37,788 bases of DNA. Origin: Halieaceae bacterium. GTDB lineage: Bacteria; Pseudomonadota; Gammaproteobacteria; Pseudomonadales; Halieaceae. The notes under the pieces are model-generated. The model was not told the DNA's origin and made no database searches. It saw nothing but the letters and a program-made list of their open reading frames with translations. Below, piece by piece: positions 1-7,584 of this stretch (positions within the stretch are counted from its first letter, which is position 1; each line of letters opens with the position of its first letter). Location: contig JANQLM010000116.1 in assembly GCA_028280635.1 (NCBI GenBank), positions 1 to 37,788 of the forward strand, given 5' to 3'. A program made the position numbers and the translations under genes.

Positions 1-93
1 CCACCTGACCCCATCCCGAACTCAGCAGTGAAACGATGCATCGCCGATGGTAGTGTGGGGCTTCCCCATGTGAGAGTAGGTCATCGCCAGGCT
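1..93 (+). rRNA. rrf: 5S ribosomal RNA, 3' part (5' end outside window)
   Basis: The window opens inside a 5S rRNA gene. The stretch from CCACCTGACCCCATCCCGAA through the conserved AACTCAG...GTGAAACG, GCCGATGGTAGTGTGGGG and GAGAGTAGG blocks to CGCCAGGCT matches the last three quarters of gammaproteobacterial 5S rRNA. About 26 nucleotides at the 5' end are missing. The exact 3' end is uncertain by a few bases. A strong terminator follows immediately, so this is the end of an rRNA operon, with the 23S gene presumably to the left of the window. Confidence 0.95.
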
Positions 94-99
94 TCCAAA
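87..99 (+). repeat. 5S-tail direct repeat, copy 1
   Basis: CCAGGCTTCCAAA at the very end of the 5S gene recurs exactly at 1807-1819, on the far side of the flippase/methyltransferase cassette. The match was read directly; its meaning as an integration or duplication scar is inference. Confidence 0.6.
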
Positions 100-105
100 T
101 AAACA

Positions 106-135
106 CCCCGTCCAGCTGAGCTGGGCGGGGTTTTT
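106..135 (+). terminator. Intrinsic terminator of the rRNA operon
   Basis: CCCCGTCCAG (106-115) pairs with CTGGGCGGGG (121-130) over ten positions with one G-U pair and a five-base loop. A run of five T follows directly (131-135). It lies just after the 5S gene and is a textbook factor-independent terminator. Confidence 0.93.
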
Positions 136-153
136 GTATTCTGTGATAGCACC

Positions 154-170
154 CTGGCTCAAGCTCGCAA
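154..170 (+). repeat. 17-bp direct repeat, copy 1
   Basis: CTGGCTCAAGCTCGCAA occurs here, 19 bases after the rRNA terminator, and again exactly at 1760-1776. The two copies bracket the two-gene cassette. Confidence 0.6.
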
Positions 171-351
171 TGTGGGTGCAGGGGCTTTTTATGTTATGTG
201 CTATTAGCCTCTCACCCGGGGACTCCCACTTTCGACGCGTGGCGATTGCGAGTGTCCTGGCGGAGTGTCTGGCTCTGTTATGCGCATGGATACGCCGTGC
301 CATTCGCATCAATATATACTCTGCAAAATTCCGACGCTGAGCATCATCTCT

Positions 352-735
352 ATGACATCAAAATTTGCAATGTGGTTGCCGTTTCTGGCCGTCGCCATCC
401 TGACAGTGGTCGGACAGCTTTTAGTAAAGGCTGCGCTCACTAAACACGGCGTTATACCCGAGCCGTTTAGCGACAAGCTTTACTATCTTTTCAAGGTGTT
501 GCTGGACCCGCTCATTATTGTCGGCTTTTTCCTAGCATTTCTGGCTGCGATGTTCTGGCTTGCCATTATGTCGCGTTTCGACTTGTCCTATGCATACCCG
601 TACATGATCGGTGTTCTTACCCTTGCCACCACCATGGCCGGGTACTTCGTCCTCGGAGAAAAGCTGACCGCCACCACCGCCGCTGGAACAGGCCTGATTG
701 TGCTGGGCGTGGTCTGCATGAGCATCCAAAGATGA
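352..735 (+). CDS. SMR/EamA-type small membrane transporter, ArnE/ArnF-like
   Basis: This 127-residue protein has four predicted membrane helices (about 8-29, 48-70, 75-97, 100-124), the size and layout of the small multidrug resistance/EamA half-transporters. Helix 1 reads AVAILTVVGQLLVK and lacks the essential membrane glutamate of EmrE-type drug exporters. The late GEKLT motif is also typical of EamA-like flippase subunits such as ArnE/ArnF, which move undecaprenyl-phosphate-linked sugars. A lipid-sugar or glycan flippase role is therefore more likely than drug efflux, but this is inference. The ATG at 352 is preferred because upstream codons of the longer frame (from 265) are hydrophilic and unlike the family. 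A -10-like TATACT lies at 315-320. The stop overlaps the next gene's start (ATGA), so the two are probably coupled. Base composition is lower in GC than most of the window. Confidence 0.75.
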   Translation: MTSKFAMWLPFLAVAILTVVGQLLVKAALTKHGVIPEPFSDKLYYLFKVLLDPLIIVGFFLAFLAAMFWLAIMSRFDLSYAYPYMIGVLTLATTMAGYFVLGEKLTATTAAGTGLIVLGVVCMSIQR

Positions 736-1634
736 ATGGATCCCTGATCCAGCAGTACGACGAATTTGCCCAGACTATCTCTCAAGCACGGGTTGCGGAA
801 AATCTGGGGCCTGAGAAGGTCAGCGACTCCCAGGATCTCGGGAGATTGCTGAACACCTATATCACCGAAGGGCGCGTGGCTCTTTCGATGATAGAACCTT
901 GTTTATCGAAGTCGATACGAATTCTCGAAGTAGGTGCGGGATTGTGTATCTTGAGCCTTTTCCTCCGTTCCCGGGGCTACAATATTACTGCGCTGGAGCC
1001 CGGCGCCGGCGGTTTCAGCTTTTTTGACGAGATCAGAATGGCAATTCTGTCGGCAAATCCGGCGGTTGATCTGCTGGTATTGGAGATCGCAGCACAGGAT
1101 CTTGATCCCGATACCCATGGACACTTCGATCTGATTTTCAGCAACAACGTACTCGAACACATACCGGAGCTCAGCAGCGCGTTTGTATCCCTCTCACAGA
1201 GCTTATCTCCGGACGGAGTCATGCTGCACAACTGCCCGAATTATCTGGTTCCCTATGAGCCCCATGTTGGGCTGCCCGTGGTGAAATTCTGGCCCGGGCT
1301 CACCCGAATCTTGTGGAGGCAGAGAATCGATGATCAGTCGGAGATGTGGGATTCGCTGAACTACATCGACTACTTCCAGGTAAGAAGACTCGCCAGCCGG
1401 GTGGGACTGCGGATATCGTTCACCAGGCACGTCATGTTGGAGGCTATGCGCAGAATTGACCGGGATCCGGATTTTGCCAGGCGCCACGCTGACACAACCG
1501 CCGGTAAGATTTACCGGCTGCTGGTTCGCCTACGTCTCATAAACCTGCTCAAGTTACTCCCGCCGGCAATGTCTACGCCAATGGTATTTGAGCTATCACA
1601 TCGAACTCAGCTGCGGGAGCGCCAGGCCTCCTAA
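732..1634 (+). CDS. Class I SAM-dependent methyltransferase
   Basis: The 300-residue protein has a Rossmann methyltransferase core: motif I ILEVGAG at 64-70, an acidic strand-2 end (LEP, 88-90) that would bind the ribose of SAM, and FDLIFSNNVLEH at 132-143, typical of the UbiG/Methyltransf_11/23 group. The substrate is unknown. The C-terminal third carries extra helices, as often seen in methyltransferases of polysaccharide or lipid-carrier loci. The start overlaps the flippase stop by four bases, indicating translational coupling. Together they look like a fragment of a glycan-modification locus: one gene modifies a lipid-linked or sugar substrate and the other moves it. No glycosyltransferase is nearby, so the pair is either self-contained cargo or a remnant. 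Confidence 0.8.
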   Translation: MNGSLIQQYDEFAQTISQARVAENLGPEKVSDSQDLGRLLNTYITEGRVALSMIEPCLSKSIRILEVGAGLCILSLFLRSRGYNITALEPGAGGFSFFDEIRMAILSANPAVDLLVLEIAAQDLDPDTHGHFDLIFSNNVLEHIPELSSAFVSLSQSLSPDGVMLHNCPNYLVPYEPHVGLPVVKFWPGLTRILWRQRIDDQSEMWDSLNYIDYFQVRRLASRVGLRISFTRHVMLEAMRRIDRDPDFARRHADTTAGKIYRLLVRLRLINLLKLLPPAMSTPMVFELSHRTQLRERQAS

Positions 1635-1759
1635 ATGTCATCTGCAGGCGGCCGTTAGCGCTGCTGCGTCCGGCGGATAATCTCTCCGGATGCGGGTGGT
1701 GGATGGGTTGTTCGTCATGGCCAGCCGTGCCACTGTGAAGTTGAACCTCTGATTGCGGG

Positions 1760-1776
1760 CTGGCTCAAGCTCGCAA
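1760..1776 (+). repeat. 17-bp direct repeat, copy 2
   Basis: Exact second copy of CTGGCTCAAGCTCGCAA (copy 1 at 154-170), located in the 235-base gap between the methyltransferase gene and the next gene. Confidence 0.6.
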
Positions 1777-1806
1777 CGCTCGCGCAGAGTCGGCAGGGTG
1801 TACCGC

Positions 1807-1819
1807 CCAGGCTTCCAAA
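1807..1819 (+). repeat. 5S-tail direct repeat, copy 2
   Basis: CCAGGCTTCCAAA repeats the end of the 5S gene (87-99). The preceding bases (AGAGTCGG, 1786-1793) loosely resemble the GAGAGTAGG block of 5S rRNA, so this could be a decayed 5S 3' end. The rest of the 1635-1869 gap shows no gene. Confidence 0.55.
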
Positions 1820-1869
1820 ACCAAAAGAATATGAGAAGCTAAAGCCCGCACCACCCTTGGATACCGGAT

Positions 1870-2343
1870 ATGACTTCCGAATCAAAAATCAGCATATCTA
1901 GTGCCCTGGATTTGATAGGCACGATCGCTGTCGTCTGCTCCATGCTTCTACTGGCTTTCAACGTGTCCCGTAGCAGCACGATCATGGCAGCCAGCAATGA
2001 GAACTTTCTCTACAAGATGCATGAAGAGATGTTCGCCGATGAGGCCACCGAGCCGCCGCTGGCAGAGGTGATGTGGCGCGCGGAAGCCGGTTTGGCGCTC
2101 TCGCCGGTACAGGAACACCAGCTCAAAATGCACCTGCGTCGGGAAGTGAATATGTGGGAGATCGCCTACTATCGATCCCTGGACGGTCTGATGGCAGATG
2201 GTGCCTGGGATGACTGGGACCGCGCGTTCTCGGGGAGTATCACGCAGAGATTGCCCAAACGGTTCTGGGATTCCATGAAATTCGCCTATGGTGAGGACTT
2301 CGCGGCACATGTTGAGCAGCAATACGCCAGACGTGCGGATTAA
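1870..2343 (+). CDS. Hypothetical membrane-anchored protein
   Basis: I do not recognise a named family in this 157-residue protein. It has a single hydrophobic segment near the N terminus (about residues 11-32), followed by a soluble, mostly helical region rich in acidic and aromatic residues (EVNMWEIAYYRSLDG, WDDWDRAF). That layout suggests an inner-membrane anchor with a helical domain outside or inside the cell. Similar short one-helix proteins occur scattered in marine proteobacteria without known function. It stands alone: 235 bases from the preceding gene and 144 from the aminotransferase. No clear Shine-Dalgarno precedes the ATG, so start and expression are less certain than for its neighbours. 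The reading frame is supported by ordinary codon use and by the membrane segment. Confidence 0.6.
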   Translation: MTSESKISISSALDLIGTIAVVCSMLLLAFNVSRSSTIMAASNENFLYKMHEEMFADEATEPPLAEVMWRAEAGLALSPVQEHQLKMHLRREVNMWEIAYYRSLDGLMADGAWDDWDRAFSGSITQRLPKRFWDSMKFAYGEDFAAHVEQQYARRAD

Positions 2344-2487
2344 CTGTATACATAAGCTGGACTGCGAGGGGCTTCCAGGCCGCATCCGCGGCTCGTATGT
2401 ATGTTCAGAACCTTCGGCGGCGCCTACACTGGATTTGGTTTGATCTTGTGCGGTACACGCAGTGATTGTTGATTCCGGGAGTGGTGA

Positions 2488-3915
2488 ATGACAACGCGAT
2501 CAGAAGTCGAGGCAAGCATGGGCGGCAACGATGATGCCAGCTTGGTCTGGCAGCAGGACAAGGATCACCTGCTGCACCCCTGGGCCTTTTTTGACAGCTT
2601 CAATCACGAAGGTGCCCTGGCGATTGCGCGAGGCGACGGTGCTTATATTGAAGACGTCAACGGCAAGCGTTACCTGGATGCCGTGGGCGGGCTGTGGTGT
2701 ACCAATATCGGTCTGGGTCGTGAAGAGATGGCCCGGGCTATCGCCGACCAGGTCATGAAGCTGGCCTACTCCAATCCCTTTGTGGATATGACCAATGTTC
2801 CGGCGGCACAGCTCGCTGCCAAGCTGGCTGAACTGGCACCTGGCGATCTCAATCACGTGTTTTTTACTACCGGCGGCTCCACGGCGGTAGACTCGGCTTA
2901 CCGCTTGATCCAGTACTACCAGGCCTGTCGCGGCACGCCTGAGAAAGAACACATTATCTCTCGGGTCAACTCATATCACGGCTCCACCTATCTCTCCATG
3001 TCGATTGGCGGCAAGAAGGGTGACCATCCCCCTGAGTTTCGCTTCAAGACCGACACAATTCACCATGTCTCGGCACCAGATTACTACCGGGCGCCCGAGG
3101 GTGTTTCGGAACAGGAGTTCCTGCAACAGCTCCTCGCCGAGTTGGAGAACAAGATAGTCGAGATCGGACCCGACAAGGTAGCTGCTTTTTTTGCGGAACC
3201 GATCATGGGTGCGGGTGGCGTGATTGTGCCACCGGCCGGTTATCACCAGGGTACCTGGGAGATTTGCCAGCGGCACGACGTTCTCTATGTGTCAGATGAG
3301 GTGGTGACTTCCTTTGGACGCCTGGGTCACTGGTTCGCCTCTGAGGATGTGTTCGGTATCCGACCGGATATCATCACTACCGCCAAGGGACTGTCCTCGG
3401 GCTATCTACCCATCGGGGCGACGCTATACTCCGACCGGATTCACGAGATTATCAGCGAGGAGGGGCAGGGCCGCTGCTTCGCGAACGGTTTTACCTACTC
3501 GGGCCACCCCGTCGTCTGTGCGGCGGCGCTGAAAAACATCGAGATCATGGAGCGGGAAAAGATCTTCGACAACGTCAACGAGGTTGGCCCGTACTTCGAA
3601 CAGCAGCTAAAAACTCTGCTGGACCTCGACATTGTTGGGGATGTGCGCGGCCACAAGATGATGATGTGTGTGGAGTTCGTCAAGAACAAACAGACCCGGG
3701 AGCTGTTCCCGGAAGAACTGGATGTCGGCAAGGTTGTGTCGAATCACGCTGACGCCATGGGTCTGATTTTGAGACCAATTGTGAATCTCAACGTGATGTC
3801 GCCGCCACTGATCATTACCCGTGACGATGTCGACTTTATTGTGGGCACATTGCGTAAAGCTATCGAAGCTGCACAGGACGAGCTGGAATACCCGGCAGTC
3901 AGCCGGGGGGCCTAG
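2488..3915 (+). CDS. Class III (omega-amino acid:pyruvate type) PLP aminotransferase
   Basis: The 475-residue protein is a fold-type I, class III aminotransferase. It should transfer an amino group from a distal amine, or from an omega-amino acid such as beta-alanine, to pyruvate or another keto acid. Visible features are YLDAVGGLW at 62-70, the PLP-phosphate loop GGSTAVDSA (129-137), the stacking Tyr in NSYHGSTY (around 163), Asp270 in VSDEVVTSFGR that holds the pyridine nitrogen, and the Schiff-base Lys300 in TTAKGLSSGY. Length and motif order fit the omega-transaminase/aspartate-aminotransferase-family group. The exact substrate cannot be read. GGGA-rich bases (2477-2481) lie a suitable distance before the ATG. 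It appears monocistronic and ends facing the ribbon-helix-helix gene. Confidence 0.93.
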   Translation: MTTRSEVEASMGGNDDASLVWQQDKDHLLHPWAFFDSFNHEGALAIARGDGAYIEDVNGKRYLDAVGGLWCTNIGLGREEMARAIADQVMKLAYSNPFVDMTNVPAAQLAAKLAELAPGDLNHVFFTTGGSTAVDSAYRLIQYYQACRGTPEKEHIISRVNSYHGSTYLSMSIGGKKGDHPPEFRFKTDTIHHVSAPDYYRAPEGVSEQEFLQQLLAELENKIVEIGPDKVAAFFAEPIMGAGGVIVPPAGYHQGTWEICQRHDVLYVSDEVVTSFGRLGHWFASEDVFGIRPDIITTAKGLSSGYLPIGATLYSDRIHEIISEEGQGRCFANGFTYSGHPVVCAAALKNIEIMEREKIFDNVNEVGPYFEQQLKTLLDLDIVGDVRGHKMMMCVEFVKNKQTRELFPEELDVGKVVSNHADAMGLILRPIVNLNVMSPPLIITRDDVDFIVGTLRKAIEAAQDELEYPAVSRGA

Positions 3916-3976
3916 CTGCCTGCCAAGCCTGGATGAATGTTCCGGCGGTTGTGCAGGAAGGACGGCGCTGACCCAG

Positions 3977-4225
3977 TCAGCTCAGGGCCGCCCTGAGTTT
4001 CCTTACTGCTTTCTCTACTTCGATCACGGCATCGTCCAGTTCTGCCCGGGTACCCGCCGCGTTCGCTGAGCCCAGCCGTCCGCTGGTTTCGATGATCTCC
4101 AGCGCCAGCTTGTTCAGGCTGATGCCCTCGCGGTCCGCGGCCTCCTGCATGGCCTCCAGCAGTGCTGGGTCGGGCCGGATCATGATGGCTTTCCTTTCCC
4201 TGACCCTTGGTTTTTTCTCTGCCAT
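3977..4225 (-). CDS. Small ribbon-helix-helix protein
   Basis: This 82-residue protein looks like an Arc/CopG-type ribbon-helix-helix DNA-binding protein. A basic N terminus leads into a short strand (KAIMIRPD, 12-19), then helix PALLEAMQEAADREG and helix SLNKLALEIIET. A charged C-terminal helix follows (about 60-82) that could mediate dimer or partner contacts. Such proteins often act as antitoxins or autoregulators, but no toxin gene adjoins it. A GGAAGG site precedes the ATG by a good distance. It starts 29 bases after the serine hydrolase stop on the same strand, so the two may be cotranscribed. Its 3' end includes a hairpin (3981-3997). Confidence 0.65.
   Translation of the reverse strand: MAEKKPRVRERKAIMIRPDPALLEAMQEAADREGISLNKLALEIIETSGRLGSANAAGTRAELDDAVIEVEKAVRKLRAALS
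3981..3997. terminator. Possible terminator hairpin between convergent genes
   Basis: CTCAGGG (3981-3987) and CCCTGAG (3991-3997) form a perfect seven-base-pair stem with a three-base loop. On the plus strand TTTCCTT follows, a weak U-tract. It could end the aminotransferase transcript, although it also encodes the last residues of the small minus-strand gene. Confidence 0.4.
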
Positions 4226-4254
4226 GCATCACCTTCCACTGAGTTAAGAGTGAG

Positions 4255-5481
4255 TTACTTGCCGGTGGCTCCTGAGTCCTTTTGTGCGACAGATATGGCT
4301 TCGGCATCAATGGCCTCTTGAACACTCCGGTAGAAGTTCTCGCGCTGTGAGCCTACCGTCTCCCAGTCGGTTGCCCTGGGCCAGTTGCTATTGGATGCAA
4401 TCACCAATTGCCGATTGGGATCGATGAAGATGCCCTGGCCGAAGATGCCCTGGGCGGCATAGCTGCCGTCATCATAGGTCCACCACTGGTAACCATAACC
4501 CTTGCCCGGGAAGCCAATATCGGCATTTTTGACGGTTGCGCTCTCGATCCATCCATCCGGTAGTACCGCTGTTTCACCGATCACGCCGCCGCCCAGCATA
4601 AACAGGCCGAAGCGCGCGAAGTCTCGGGTGGCCGCCTGCATGCAGCAGCCGGCGATCTCGTGGTTGGTCACCCCCAGGAGCCAGCTTGCGTCCTGTTGCA
4701 TGCCGAATGGCGCCCAGATTTTTTCCGACAGGTAATCCGCGAGGTGCTTTCCCGTGGCGGAGCTGACCAGCACGCCAATCAGGTTGGTTTCGCCGGTGTT
4801 GTACTGCCAGCGTGTGCCCGGCGCGACCTCCCGCGGCAATGTGCGCATGTAGCTGACAGTCACGTCTACGCCGGGCTCAGGTGTGTGCTCGTTGAAGCGG
4901 GCAACATCGCTGTTCCTGTCCTCATAGTCCTCGTTCCAGCGCACGCCGGAGTTCATGGTCAGCAGTTGCTCGACGGACACCTCGTCGTAGGCGGATCCTT
5001 TCAGGTCCAGGATATAGTCAGAGACCATGTCGTCGATGCTGCCGATGTAGCCGTCCCTGATGGCGGCGCCCACCAGGGTGGAGGTAAAAGACTTGGCCAC
5101 CGAGAAACTGGTCCAGCGGCCCTGGGCGTCAAAGTCCAGTCCGTACTTCTCCAGCCTGATCCGACCGTTGTGCAGCACGATCAGCGCCGCCGTGCGCTGT
5201 TGGCGCATGTAATCATCTACATCCGCGGCCAGCGCCAGCGGCTCGCCGGCCGGTAGCGCCCGTGTCTCATCACCGGCGGAAATCTTCCTTGAATCGGCCA
5301 GTACTGTTACCCGATCCATGGTGCGAAAAGCGGCATCCCGCTCGGGTATCGACCAGAACAGCACATCACGGTTGGTGGGCAAGTTGGTGGCCAGGCGGCG
5401 CATGTCCTTGTCGGCGGTCAGGTAGGCGATGGCCAGGCCTGCCACGACGAGGAACGAAAGTCCTGCCAGTACTTTTCGCAT
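4255..5481 (-). CDS. Serine hydrolase, beta-lactamase/class C fold (NylB/esterase-like)
   Basis: The 408-residue protein belongs to the penicillin-recognising beta-lactamase-fold hydrolases. The catalytic SxxK motif is Ser127-Val-Ala-Lys130, inside FSVAKSFTS. The second motif is Tyr227-Asn228 (QYNTGE), and the third-strand region is GIFGQGIFIDP. These features resemble class C-like esterases and the 6-aminohexanoate-dimer hydrolase group more than true beta-lactamases. An N-terminal hydrophobic stretch (about 4-20) acts as a signal anchor, placing the enzyme in the periplasm or on the membrane. The likely activity is hydrolysis of an ester or small amide; the substrate is unknown. It is divergent from the diguanylate cyclase at 5643 across a 161-base gap, and may share a transcript with the downstream ribbon-helix-helix gene. 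Confidence 0.88.
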   Translation of the reverse strand: MRKVLAGLSFLVVAGLAIAYLTADKDMRRLATNLPTNRDVLFWSIPERDAAFRTMDRVTVLADSRKISAGDETRALPAGEPLALAADVDDYMRQQRTAALIVLHNGRIRLEKYGLDFDAQGRWTSFSVAKSFTSTLVGAAIRDGYIGSIDDMVSDYILDLKGSAYDEVSVEQLLTMNSGVRWNEDYEDRNSDVARFNEHTPEPGVDVTVSYMRTLPREVAPGTRWQYNTGETNLIGVLVSSATGKHLADYLSEKIWAPFGMQQDASWLLGVTNHEIAGCCMQAATRDFARFGLFMLGGGVIGETAVLPDGWIESATVKNADIGFPGKGYGYQWWTYDDGSYAAQGIFGQGIFIDPNRQLVIASNSNWPRATDWETVGSQRENFYRSVQEAIDAEAISVAQKDSGATGK

Positions 5482-5642
5482 ATCAGATCCTTGCTTTGAT
5501 GATGGTAAACGAGACGGATTTCCTGGAACAGTTTACTCAACTCGCTGCCTGACGGTTGCCCCCATCGCATCGATTGAGTGGTATTTACAAACCGAGGTGT
5601 CTGCAGGATAGTTTGCTGTGATCAGATCGTTCCCGGATAGCT

Positions 5643-7535
5643 ATGACTCGAGTCCCCTCGAGACAACTAGCGGTGAGAAAGCTCGTTTTCCTGTGTCTCG
5701 GGGCGTTGTGGCTCACGAGTTGCCAAAGCGTTCATTCCGAAGCCCCGCCGCGCGCTGTTGACGGTCATCTCGATCTCTCGTCGTGGCGTTGGGAGAAGCG
5801 CGGAACGGTCAGCCTCGAAGGTGAGTGGGCGTTTTATCCCGGGCAGTTGATCCCGCCGCGGGAAATCGCAGGAGTTCCGGGCCCGGAGGGTGCCGAGGTC
5901 ATCGACGTCCCCAGCGCCTGGCACCGAAAATCCATTGCAGGCAAACCGCTCGACGGACACGGGTTTGCCACCTATACACTACGTATTTCCCTGCCGCAGC
6001 ATTCCCCCCAGTTGGCGCTGAAGGTGATCGATGTCGGCACGGCCTTCGATCTCTTCGTAGACGGTGTGCTGGTGCACTCAGCGGGGACGGTCGGGCGGTC
6101 TGAGGAGGTTTCCACGCCCGGCTTCGAACGTGGGCTCGTCGTTCTGCCGGACAGTAGCCGGAGCGAGCGCCTGATCCTGTTCCATGTATCCAATTTTCAC
6201 TATCGCACCGGCGGCCTGTGGGAACACATGGTGCTTGGCACCACGCCAGACGTCCTCGGCCTCTACGATCTCTCCCTGGGGTACGGCATTTTCCTTGCCA
6301 GCGGCATCGGTGTCATTGGCTTGTACCAGCTCGGGCTGTTTTCGCTGAGCCGGCGGGATCATTCCTCGTTGTATTTTGCGCTGTTTTGTTTCGCCGTCGT
6401 CGTGCGGATCCTGTCCACGGATGAGCGCTACATTACCGAGCTGATACCAGGTCTGGCGTTCAATGGCCTGATCCGCCTCGAATACATCTCATTTCTGCTG
6501 GCCCCGCCTGCATTCGCTGCCTTTATCACGCAACTGGTACCACAGTGCTACCCTCGCTGGATGCCGCCCAGCGTCATATGGGTCGGGCTTGCATGTGCTG
6601 TCGGCGTGATGCTCTCGGTGCCTCGGGTGTTTTCCGAGTGGTTACCGCTGTTTCAGTTCTACCTGGTCGTGAGCTGCGGCTTCGGCGTTTATGTGCTGGG
6701 GAAAGCGGTAGCGCTGAGGCTCGAAGTCGCGCGCGGTTTTTTTGTCGGGTTCCTCGTGCTGGTTCTCGCCACTTTCAATGACGTTATGGTGTCCCTGGAC
6801 GTACTGAATACGCCGGTGTTCCTCGTTGGCGCCGGTTTCTTTTGCTTTATCATTATTCAATCCTATGCAATTTCTTTGCGCTCCGCGCAGGCGGTCAGGT
6901 CGGTCGAGCGCTTAACGAGCGAGTTGGAAGCTTATTCCGCTGACCTTGAAAAGAAGGTGGAAGAGCGAACTCTGGAGCTCGAGCTGGCCAACAAGGAGCT
7001 CGAACGGCTCGCAGTGGTCGACGGGCTGACGCAGATCGCCAATCGGCGTCACTTCGATGAAGCCCTGGATAAAGAGTGGAAGAGTCACCGCAGGCGAGGT
7101 GCCCCGCTCTCGGTGGTCCTGTGCGACATCGACTTCTTCAAGGCCTACAACGACACCTATGGACATCTGAAGGGTGATGAAGTGCTGTGTTTGGTGGCGT
7201 CGTCCATTCAGGCCGCCCTGTCGCGCCCCAATGACATGGTGGCGCGCTATGGCGGCGAGGAATTCGTGATGCTGCTGCCCGATACCAGCCTCTCTGGCGC
7301 CACCGACGTGGCGGAGAGAATGCGGCGTATCATCTGCGAGCTCCACGTCGAGCATCAGGCATCCCCGCATGGTGAATTGAGCCTCAGTCTCGGTGTGGCG
7401 TCCATGACGCCGTCGGACAGCAGTAACAAAAGCCAGTTGGTGGGGAGGGCTGACGAATCGCTCTACCGTGCCAAGGGGAATGGCCGCAATCGGGTCGAGG
7501 CGTGCCCAGAAGCTGCCGCCAGCGGTTTTACGTAG
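5643..7535 (+). CDS. Diguanylate cyclase with 7TMR-DISM sensor and lipobox
   Basis: The 630-residue protein makes cyclic di-GMP in response to an external signal. The order is an N-terminal export signal, an extracytoplasmic jelly-roll-like 7TMR-DISMED2-type domain (about 40-200), seven membrane helices (about 210-410), a coiled coil (about 415-460) and a C-terminal GGDEF domain. The active site is GGEEF at 537-541. The product-inhibition site RxxD (Arg528-Asp531) lies exactly five residues before it, so enzyme activity and feedback control both look intact. The signal sequence ends LTSC with Cys27, a match to a lipobox. Lipidation of a 7TM receptor would be unusual. The sensory domain probably binds a carbohydrate or similar ligand, by family analogy only. 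Confidence 0.93.
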   Translation: MTRVPSRQLAVRKLVFLCLGALWLTSCQSVHSEAPPRAVDGHLDLSSWRWEKRGTVSLEGEWAFYPGQLIPPREIAGVPGPEGAEVIDVPSAWHRKSIAGKPLDGHGFATYTLRISLPQHSPQLALKVIDVGTAFDLFVDGVLVHSAGTVGRSEEVSTPGFERGLVVLPDSSRSERLILFHVSNFHYRTGGLWEHMVLGTTPDVLGLYDLSLGYGIFLASGIGVIGLYQLGLFSLSRRDHSSLYFALFCFAVVVRILSTDERYITELIPGLAFNGLIRLEYISFLLAPPAFAAFITQLVPQCYPRWMPPSVIWVGLACAVGVMLSVPRVFSEWLPLFQFYLVVSCGFGVYVLGKAVALRLEVARGFFVGFLVLVLATFNDVMVSLDVLNTPVFLVGAGFFCFIIIQSYAISLRSAQAVRSVERLTSELEAYSADLEKKVEERTLELELANKELERLAVVDGLTQIANRRHFDEALDKEWKSHRRRGAPLSVVLCDIDFFKAYNDTYGHLKGDEVLCLVASSIQAALSRPNDMVARYGGEEFVMLLPDTSLSGATDVAERMRRIICELHVEHQASPHGELSLSLGVASMTPSDSSNKSQLVGRADESLYRAKGNGRNRVEACPEAAASGFT

Positions 7536-7584
7536 CGTAGCTCGGTGTCCGCCCGGATCAGCAATGGCCTGGGCTTTTTCCCCG

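Noticed and set aside
139-351. Short open frames between the rRNA terminator and the flippase gene
   Set aside because: They lack ribosome sites and membrane or domain patterns, and overlap each other in several frames. Only a -10-like TATACT at 315-320 stands out.
3977-4225. Complete toxin-antitoxin module
   Set aside because: Only the ribbon-helix-helix protein is present. Neighbours are an aminotransferase and a serine hydrolase, and no small toxin frame adjoins it.
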